Shown here: one piece after another, positions 17,177-24,324 of the stretch
How the letters are laid out: each line of letters starts with the position of its first letter
Numbering within the stretch: the stretch's first letter is position 1
Assembly: GCA_023375785.1 (NCBI GenBank)
Contig: SZWC01008638.1
Location: 84,032-108,355, forward strand
DNA from: Penium margaritaceum
Lineage: Eukaryota > Streptophyta > Zygnematophyceae > Desmidiales > Peniaceae
DNA: 24,324 nt
Reading direction: 5' to 3'
Translations under genes and position numbers: made by a program
Notes under the pieces: model-generated
Told to the model about the DNA's origin: nothing
Seen by the model: only the letters and a program-made list of their open reading frames with translations
Database searches by the model: none

Positions 17177-17929
17177 CACGAGTTCAACTTGCTTGACAAG
17201 TCACAGATTCTTGTCGTCCGTCGTTGTCTCGGGTCCTCTATTGAGCGTCTAAGAGAGGCAAAGTGTTATGTGGCATGCTGCTTTGTGTGGACGATTGGTT
17301 GTGAGCCAAGTGGCACCTGGATCATTGACTCTAGTGCAACCCGTCACATGACTTGTCGTTGGAGTGACTTCGTTGTACTGGGTCCCGTTGCGTCTATTCG
17401 GTCCGTTTGCCCAGGGTGTGGTCAATCGTTGCGTGTGCAGGGAGTTGGGTCTGTGTGGTTTGATGGTTTGTCTGGCCCCTTGTAAACTTTTAATGTGCTC
17501 TGTGTCCCTGCTCGTGAGCTCAACCTGAACTCCGTTAGTGCATGCACAAGGATGGGCCTCACTGTTGAGCACTCTCCTGACTCTGACACAGTGTCTACTC
17601 TTGACACACGTGCCATCATGTTTCGTGCCTCTGTTGTTGATGACCTCTATCATGTGTCTTGTTGCACTCCCTTTGTTTCTCCCCCTCCCTCTTCTGAGTG
17701 TGTGTTTTTCACTTGTTTTCTCTCCCTTGAGCACCAACGCTTGTTACATCATCGCCTCTCCCATGTGACCTCGGGCACTGTGTCTAGGCTCATTCAAACT
17801 CAGCCAGCCCTCGGTATTGATGCAGCTTCCTTTGAGAAGCCACGCAAGACCGATTGTCTTTTTGCACCCAAGGTAAGATACATCGCTGCTCTTACCCTGA
17901 CTCCTCCTCTCGGGTACTACGCCCACTAG
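17177..17929 (+). pseudogene. Copia protease and GAG-pre-integrase region (B1)
   Basis: TWIIDSSATRHMTC carries the protease motif as DSSAT, with the Asp at 17327-17329. NVLCVPARELNLNSVSACTRMGL is the conserved block after the protease, reached through a TAA at 17483-17485 in the same frame. LEHQRLLHHRLSHVTSGTVSRLIQ (17729-17800) is the zinc-binding GAG-pre-integrase motif. The frame is lost at about 17858-17865, in the TCTTTTT run before the CTQGKIHR block, where one base appears to be missing. Confidence 0.82.
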
Positions 17930-18635
17930 TGTTGGTCCACTCGGACCTTCTCGGTCCTCTCCCTGTCGAGTGCCTCTTTGATCCGGGTCGATATGTTCTC
18001 ACCTTGACCGATGACTTTACTCAGATGCAGTGGGTTTATAGCCTCCGCCACAAGAGAGACGGCGCACTAGAAACCCACCTGTGGCTTGTGATGGTTGAGC
18101 GTCAGTCTTGTCACACTCTGCACACGTTTCACTCGGATCGTGGTGCTGAGTTCTTAGGCGAGATGGATGCGTACTTTCATGAGCACGGTATCTTTCACCA
18201 GCTTCCCGTCCCTACCATACCATTGCAGGACGGTGTGTTTGGGTGTTGGAACCGTACCATGGAGGATGTAGTTTGCGCTATGCGATCTGAGTACGGTCTT
18301 TTGCAGTCTTTTGCCTTTGAGGGATTCTCCTACATGATGTGGGTTTGGAACCGCTTGCCGCATGGTCCATTTCGAGACCATGTCACGCCGTACGAGTTAT
18401 GGTTCGGCCATCGTGCTGATCTCCGTATCGCCCGTGTTTGGGGATCCCTTGCCTACGTCTGGTACACCAAGGACCAGCAGGGGTCCAAGGTCTCACCTCG
18501 CTGACGCATGTGTACCTTCCTCGGGATCTCCCTGTGGTCAAAAGGCCTCACACTTTTGGGACCTTGCTCACCATCACATTGTTGAGTCTCGAGATGCTCT
18601 CTTCTTTTAAGCTCTCACCTGCCGGGACTGTCTAG
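17854..18635 (+). pseudogene. Copia integrase (B1), catalytic Glu replaced
   Basis: The frame at 17854-18504 reads CTQGKIHRCSYPDSSSR, LVLVHSDLLGPLPVE and YVLTLTDDFTQMQWVYSL. The first two catalytic Asp are present (17944-17946 in HSD; 18136-18138 in HSDRGAEFLGE). At the exact triad position of the Glu (spacing identical to A2) the codon is GGG, Gly, at 18241-18243 in QDGVFGCWNRTM, so strand transfer activity should be lost. MMWVWNRLPHGPFRDHVTPYELWFGHRADL follows. After the TGA at 18502 the C-terminal block continues in other frames, including DLAHHHIVESRDALFF (to about 18610). Confidence 0.88.
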
Positions 18636-18795
18636 CATTTTGTCGCTGGTCTTCGACAACGTTCCTACTTGTGTGACCTCTCGGCGGATGGGGGAGTGTA
18701 GTCACACGCATGGGTCCGTCCGGGCCTCCTCACCTGTAGTCCGGTCTTCACCTGTTGACGATCTTCCTATCGTGGCTGTGGGTCCAGTATCCTCA

Positions 18796-19026
18796 TCAGT
18801 CCCCTCTGGCAAACCTAGTCCCGTGCCAACGTCAATCCCCTCTGACACACCTGATCTCATGAGGGTGTCAGACCCCTTGGGCACCTCTGATCCCGTGCTA
18901 GTGTCGGTCCCCTTTGACACACCTGATCCCGTACGAGCATCAGTCCCCACTGTCACACCCAATCCCATGCGAGTGTTAATCCCCTCTGTCACACCCACTC
19001 CCGTACATGCACCTATCCCACATGCG
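18796..19026 (+). repeat. 36-nt (12-residue) tandem repeat in the B1 linker
   Basis: Six full 36-nt units (18796, 18832, 18868, 18904, 18940, 18976) and a partial one encode 12-residue Ser/Pro/Thr/Asp-rich repeats of the type SVPFDTPDPVRA, within an open frame at 18640-19038. Period and location (between integrase and reverse transcriptase) equal the A2 repeat, but the unit sequence differs. Confidence 0.9.
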
Positions 19027-19035
19027 GCTATGGTC

Positions 19036-19312
19036 TAGGAGACTTATCCGCAGCCTGAGGTGAGCACCTCGGGCTACTCCCGCGAGCCTGGCGGTCGTAT
19101 CAAGCTCCATGCCCAGAAAGACACATGCTGGCCCGAGGTCCTTCATTTGGTAGGCGGCATGCAGCAGGTCCTTGACCCGCTAGATGGCTGCTGCATCTGG
19201 CATTGCAATGAGTATGTCATCGCCATAGACCAAGACAACGACAAGGGTCTGACCTCACGGACTGATGAATAGCGCGGGGTTGGCAGAGCTGCAAAGGAGG
19301 CCTTAAGCACAA
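19036..19312 (-). pseudogene. Copia reverse transcriptase fragment (A3)
   Basis: The minus strand reads GLLCSSANPALFISP, a stop, GQTLVVVLVYGDDILIAMPDA, then RVKDLLHAAYQMKDLGPACVFLGMELD. The catalytic box is YGDD (19213-19227 covers the codons through the following Ile) and is intact, unlike YVND in A2. A stop also follows PDAAAI. Homology fades at about 19036 around LRLRISLLD. Confidence 0.85.
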
Positions 19313-19930
19313 TTTATGCATGCAATGGGACATGGTAGAGGAAAGGAGGCTGGGTGAAGGCCTGTGACTGGCTGGGTGTGAAGCATGCAAGCAACAGTCG
19401 CAAAGTGAACGTGATAGAGGCAGTGATGCAGGAGACGTGTGTGCTGCGGAGATAGTGTGCTAGTAACAAACATGTGGCTAGTGTCAGCCGATGAGGAAGG
19501 GACAGATGTAGAAGCGGACAGGCGCGGTACATGCTACAAGTTGCCAGGGGCGGTGGCATGCAAAACGACACGACCTGATGGACGCAACAACATAGTGTCC
19601 ACACCCTGAGAATGCAGAAAGTCCATGCTCGGGCGATCAAGGGCAGTCACAAACAGGAGGCTGAGCTCAAGGCCAGGGACGAAGAGGACATAAATCAAGA
19701 AGACATCACCAGTAGGACCACAGAAACGAACGACGCCGACACCACGAACAGGTAACATCTGACCCGCCCGAACCCCGGTGACATCGGTGGCCGGACCAAG
19801 GACACTGAAGGCTTCACGTGAGGCTGTCATGTGATGGGTGGCCCCTAAGTCCATGATTCAGGTCTCTGACAGATCCTGGACCGGTGTGGCCAAGTCACTG
19901 ACAGTCACATGGCAGTGGGCGAGCAACGCC
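19313..19930 (-). pseudogene. Copia protease and GAG-pre-integrase region (A3)
   Basis: The minus strand reads MDLGATHHMTASREAFSVLGPATDVTGVR. The protease motif DSGAT has become DLGAT and the preceding Trp codon is TGA. VLFVPGLELSLLFVTALD follows; then TAG replaces a Trp (NL-stop-HV; Trp in A2). LLHHCLYHVHFATVACML is the zinc-binding region, with one His/Arg position altered. It ends GLHPASFPLPCPIACINCA at the deletion junction near 19313. Confidence 0.85.
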
Positions 19931-20149
19931 GACGCGGTGGACGGAGGTGCAAACCAGGACTGCCTATCATCCAACCAAGTAACGTCCTCAAGAAGAGGTA
20001 AGGCATAGGACAGTGTGGACAAAGCGACAAGACACGACCAAAGCACACTCTGTCATGCAGGGTGGGTAGGTACTAGCAACTACGCAACTCGCACTTCCCT
20101 TGAGAGGAAGATGAGGAAGGCGAAGCTGAAGTGCGATGAACTGCTCCAG

Positions 20150-21874
20150 CTGACGCTCACAAGTGGAGGGTCCGACGGAGTAGACCGACTACGAAGTAAT
20201 GGTGCGAGAGTTCAGAAAGGAGGAGGGAGATGTTGCTGGAGGCACCAGTGACGGAGGAGCAGGAGCGGACGGATGCACAAGGCACTGCGGTGGAACTGTC
20301 GCAAGCGGGAAAGGTGCAGTAGGAGCAGCAACGGTCACGGCAGTGGTGGCAAGGCGACACTCTTGTTGGCGACCCATGGTGGCAATCATGCGAACCTCGT
20401 CAGTCAGGAGAGGATATGTGTACCACTCAAGTCCTGACTAGCCATAGTTGTGGGAGATGAGGCTGGCAACGCCGGAGCTGTTGGATTGCTACTGAGGGTC
20501 CTTGCCCTTCTTGCCCCTGCGCTTCGTCCTACATGACGAGGTGGCGCCGGAAGAAGCCGATGCTGCTGGGGCGGCTACGGCCACAGAGGCGACGGCAGGA
20601 GAGGCGAGGGACTCTGTGCGATGGATGTGTGACTCCTGACAAGCCTCTTTGATGCGGAGGAAGAGCTCGTATGCCCAGGGCATGAGGGAACCCTGGGCAA
20701 CCATCACGGCAAGGGCGCCATGGGAGTAATGGTCGAAGATGTCAGAGAAGGGGTCGGTGGCACCGCGCTTGATGGTCAGGAGCGCGGAGAGAGGGGGTGG
20801 GACGGTGTCTCTAAGGCGGTGAATGATGTCCTCTGCGGTGACCGTCTTGCTCTCCCCCATGCAAAGGGAGTTAGACTGCCGGATGAGGCGGCTGGTCTCG
20901 GCGTCACTAGACACGCGATGTGGGGGGGTGAGTATGTGCCACGCCGCTGCTGGGTCAGGGAGAGCGCCAGTAGTGAGGTCACCGAGGAAGGGCTCGAGGG
21001 CATGACGTGCATCGAGAGGGGCCATAAGGACCAGGGCACGCACGATGCAACCAGCGTCATACACTTGGTTGGCCTGGTAGTCGAAGGGGAGGACATAATA
21101 GGTCCACAAGTTACCGCTCCGTGCCCAAAAATGGAAGTTGAGCTCCCATCTCCGACATTGCTCTCCAGACTAAAGCAACGATGACGGGGTTTTGAAGTCC
21201 TTTGTCTTGTGCCCGACACCAAGAGTGGGGCCTAGGACTGACATCACCGTCTGTTGTTGGCGCTGGGTGTGCTGCTACGCCAAGAACTGCATGGCGTAGG
21301 AGACGGCACGGCTCGCATACCCAAGTGGAAAAAAAGGTACTTGTTGACGTTCCTACTGCTGTTGCGGCGGCAGCTACTGCTGTTGCGGCGGCAGCTACTG
21401 CTGTTGTTGATGCAGCTATTCTTACGGTAGTGGTGGCTGCAGCTATAGTCCTACTAGCTATTGTGTCAGCGTTGCGAGCTGCTGACGCAAAACGGCGAGC
21501 GGATCTATCGTGGCAATGTGACCTATGGCAGAGCCTGTGCGGTATTTGTGCTGCTGCTACTGCTACTACTCTTACACCTTCTGTTATTCTTGAGGCTGTT
21601 GCTCCTGCTGTTGTTGCTACTGTTGCCATTACTACTGTTATAGTTGGTGCTCCTCCTGCTACTGATATGGCTGATGCTGCTGCTCCTCTTGTTGCTGCTG
21701 ATGTTACTGTTGCTGCTACTACTGCTGCTATTGCGGGTGCTTCTGTTGCTAGTGTTGCCGCTCTAGGTGCTATTGTAGCGACTGCAGCTACTGCTGCTAT
21801 TGCTGCTACAATTGCTATTGTTATTGCAAAATGGGGGGTTCTCCAATAAAGGACCCCTCTTCCTCCTATGCCAT
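20150..21874 (-). pseudogene. Copia Gag with decayed polyglutamine region (A3)
   Basis: The ATG at 21872-21874 begins MA, stop, EEEGSFIGEPP, aligning with the A1 and A2 starts. A CAG/CAA/TAG/TAA tract runs to about 21540, then DPLAVLRQQLATLTQ. The same frame continues without net shift through TVMSVLGPTLGVGHKTKDF, LWTYYVLPFDYQANQVYDAG, LEPFLGDLTTGALPDPAAAW and ALLTIKRGATDPFSD, to the linker CERQLEQFIALQL (about 20130-20165). This shows that gag and pol were one frame in the ancestor. The zinc knuckle is ruined: SHNYG-stop-SGLEWYTY in place of CHNCGQSGHEWYTC, mostly by transitions. Confidence 0.85.
21353..21400. repeat. 21-bp direct repeat in A3 gag
   Basis: gctgttgcggcggcagctact occurs twice in tandem with a partial third copy, inside the region after the glutamine tract. 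Minor local duplication. Confidence 0.7.
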
Positions 21875-23121
21875 GGTGTTTTGTCTCCCTCTTTATTTTG
21901 GTTTGATTTTTTTTTGTTCTACTGTTGATGTCAGTAGTAACGCCAGCAGTGATGTTAGCCTTGAGTGCCTGGCGTCAGCAAGTACCGTTGCGTTATCTAC
22001 GGAGTTGCTACTGTTGTTTTTTTTGCTGACGTCTCTAGTGGTGTCAACACGTACGTCAGCTGAGGATGGCTCACATCAGTAGTGGCACTTGCTGGAGCTG
22101 TTGTTGTGTCAGCTGTAGGGTAGTTGCTACTACTATTGTAGCTATTGTTACTACCACTAGTGCTGATGTTCATAATGTTGCTACCGCTGCTACTGCTGAT
22201 GCTCCCGCTGGTCTTCTGATGTGGCAGCTACTGCTGCTGCCACTGTTGTTGCAGCAATAGCTGCTTCTACTAGTGCAGCTACTACTACTGGTGCTACTGC
22301 TTGCTACTACGGCTGTTGTGGCTACTACAAAGGCTATGGCGGTGGTTGTAGCCACTACAAGGCCACTGCTGGGGTGGGGGATTTTTTTGTGTGCTCCTTG
22401 TTTTCTCTTTGCTCGTCACAACGAGCTCGCTGCTCTTTGTGAGTAGCAAATTGCAAGCAGCAAACTCGTTGCTTGCTGCTTGCTGGGAGCAACAAGCTTG
22501 CTGCTTGTTGTGGGCAGCGGAATGGGAGCAACTGAAGCTGCTGCTGCTACTGGTCGTTGCTGTAGGTGCTCCCTGTTGCCTGCTGCTGCCTACTGCTGCT
22601 CGCTACTGCTGCTACCACTGCTCCTACGAGCTGCTACTGCTTCTGCCTGCAGCTACAGACCGCAGTTGCTTCAAGCTGCTGCTGCTACCAGATGTTATTG
22701 CTGCGAGCTGCTACAAGCTGCTGCTACTCCCGGCTGCTGTTGTTGCGCATAGCTGCTGCTCGCTATTGCTAGTACTCGTCACTACTGCTACAAGCTGCTG
22801 TTGCTACAGGCTCATACTGTTGCTTGTTGTTGTTGCCAGTCACTGCACTTGGATGACGTCGCCACGTTTGTTGTCGCCAGCAGGTATCTATCGCGGTCTG
22901 CTGCTCACCTCCTCGGTTCATGCATGGGATGAGTGTCGGAAAAAGTCCGGCAGAATTTCCCTTAGCCCAATGGCCGTGAGAAAAAAATTGACGCCGCCAC
23001 CTTGAGGGTCAATGCTGCTGGAAAAATTCCGGCAGCATTCCCCTTGCACTGGCGCCTAAAGAGGTCTGCTGGCGTAGTCAGGCATCTATACGCCAGTTGA
23101 CTGCTACTACTGTTACGCTCT
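21875..23121 (-). other. 5' leader of A3
   Basis: It contains TGACGTC-like words (TGACGTC at 22027-22033, ACGTCAGC near 22053, GATGTCAG near 21927), a CTG-rich stretch (22085-22330), the conserved A-run/C-run tract (22371-22388), degenerate palindromic words (22414-22520), a second CTG-rich stretch (22530-22830) and the hairpin at 23011-23039. No gene recognised. Confidence 0.7.
23011..23039. other. Stem-loop in A3 leader
   Basis: Arms AATGCTGCTGGA (23011-23022) and TCCGGCAGCATT (23028-23039) pair over 12 bp with one G-T pair. A partly decayed second copy (GTCGGA...TCCGGCAG) lies at about 22934-22952. Same relative place as in A1 and A2. Confidence 0.75.
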
Positions 23122-23134
23122 GGCTCTAACACCA
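23122..23134 (-). promoter_or_regulatory. Degenerate primer binding site of A3
   Basis: The minus strand reads TGGTGTTAGAGCC: the initiator-tRNA-Met complement with two transitions, three bases from the LTR end. Confidence 0.85.
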
Positions 23135-23137
23135 AGC

Positions 23138-23953
23138 TAGAAACTATGCTAAAGCGCAGGTTTGAGCAATTGCGTTTCTGATGCAGCGTGCGGGTTTCCA
23201 AGCTCGTTGCTTAGTCAGCTGCCCTCATAGTGTGGCGCTCTAGAGTCTAAGTCTGAGTGCTCTGGGTTTGTTACTCAGAGGTGCGCTCGCCAGTGTTAGC
23301 ACGAGAAAGCAGCTCAAAACTTGAAGTGACTGATTAAGAAACAACAATGAGAAACAATGGGAGACCCCTCTAAATTCTAGCTCCCCCTTGTTCTGCAGAG
23401 CTTGTTACTCATTTTGTAAGCCAATCACAAAATAGATCTCTTTTCTGGCAGGTAGGGTTTTCTCGGTGAGCCACGCTAGACGGCCGACAGCCCTAACCCA
23501 GGCGTCATCCGTTTTGCCTGAAAACTGGACCATACCACAATACGCACGCTGCGAAAAATAACAGTGCGGAGTTATTGCTACCTCAACCCAGGCAGCGTCT
23601 ACGCTAATCCTCGGTACCAATTGTGCCCGAAAACAATGAAACTTGGAACCCATGCATGGCACAACGCTGCGAACGCAACAGTGCAGTCAGAAAAGGCGCT
23701 GGACATGTGGAGGCAGCATATGCAGCGATTGTGCCTGTCGGCGGCATGACTGCCGAGGAGGTCTGCCGATGGAGCTGAGCACGAAGGGAGGAGGAGGCTC
23801 CAGCGAACTATGTGTAGGCCTCAGCGTGCGTCGGCTGCACTGGTCGACACTCCATCAGCGTCGCATCTCGCCGTCAGTCATCTGCACGCTCATGTACACA
23901 AGCCAGGAGGACACAACAAAGTACAAGTGAGAGATGTGAAACAAAAACTAACA
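23138..23953 (-). repeat. 5' LTR of A3
   Basis: 816 bp; read leftward it begins TGTTAGTTTTTG at 23953 and ends TTTCTA at 23138. It is collinear with the A1 and A2 LTRs, including the GCCAATCA word at 23420-23427 and the block around GTTTTGCCTGAAAACTGGACC. Confidence 0.9.

Positions 23954-24324
<371 letters not shown>

Larger units (their letters stand above)
16868..19035 (+). mobile_element. Ty1/copia family B fragment (B1)
   Basis: A copia pol fragment with protease, GAG-pre-integrase, integrase and linker, but no LTR, primer site, recognisable gag or reverse transcriptase. Its integrase differs from A2 at most positions outside catalytic motifs, so it belongs to a different family. Both ends are truncated: the left beside the hAT right terminus, the right tail to tail with A3. 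Both boundaries are approximate. Confidence 0.78.
19036..23953 (-). mobile_element. Ty1/copia family A element, copy A3 (3' truncated, integrase deleted)
   Basis: Read leftward: LTR (23138-23953), primer site, leader, gag, protease, GAG-pre-integrase, then a direct jump into reverse transcriptase at about 19313. The integrase, linker and N-terminal part of reverse transcriptase are missing. The 3' end is lost where it meets B1 near 19036. Strongly decayed by nonsense and missense transitions. Confidence 0.88.

Overview
The window is a eukaryotic, transposon-dense stretch with no recognisable host gene. It holds pieces of at least four LTR retrotransposons of the Ty1/copia superfamily and one hAT-type DNA transposon, all degenerate. 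The kind of organism suggested is a large, repeat-rich plant-lineage genome (land plant or streptophyte alga). This rests on copia elements primed by initiator tRNA-Met (TGGTATCAGAGCC next to the LTR), a DUF659-type hAT transposase, and C-to-T decay concentrated at CAG and CGA codons as expected from cytosine methylation. The species cannot be named from the sequence.

Layout, left to right. (1) 1-4670, minus strand: copia family A copy 1 (A1). Running leftward it has a 5' LTR (3557-4670, inflated by a duplicated block), primer binding site, 1.3-kb CAG-rich leader, gag with an N-terminal polyglutamine region (451-2208) and the start of the protease. The element runs off the left edge. (2) 4862-5747: flanking sequence with a possible second primer binding site of another copia remnant. 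(3) 5748-12705, plus strand: family A copy 2 (A2), with LTR, primer site, leader, gag, protease, integrase, a 36-nt tandem-repeat linker and most of reverse transcriptase, cut off at 12705. (4) 12706-16867: hAT element with degenerate terminal inverted repeats rich in CATCGAT. Its transposase (13270-16167, minus) is one unbroken frame with five nonsense codons. (5) about 16868-19035, plus strand: fragment of a different copia family (B1) with protease, integrase and a 36-nt-repeat linker. (6) about 19036-23953, minus strand: family A copy 3 (A3), with its integrase deleted. (7) 23954-24324: flank ending in a pure (GA)n tract to the window edge.

A1 and A2 lie head to head; B1 and A3 meet tail to tail. 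Aligning A1, A2 and A3 by eye shows the family plan: an LTR of about 0.82-0.85 kb; a leader of about 1.3 kb with a TGCTGCCGG/CCGGCAGCA hairpin close to the primer site, a conserved A-run/C-run tract and TGACGTCA-like palindromes; then a single gag-pol frame whose Gag starts with a CAG-encoded glutamine tract.

Two single N bases (3846, 4751) each separate near-identical abutting copies of the sequence beside them. These look like unmerged contig overlaps, not biology. No tRNA, rRNA, CRISPR array or prokaryote-type operon is present.
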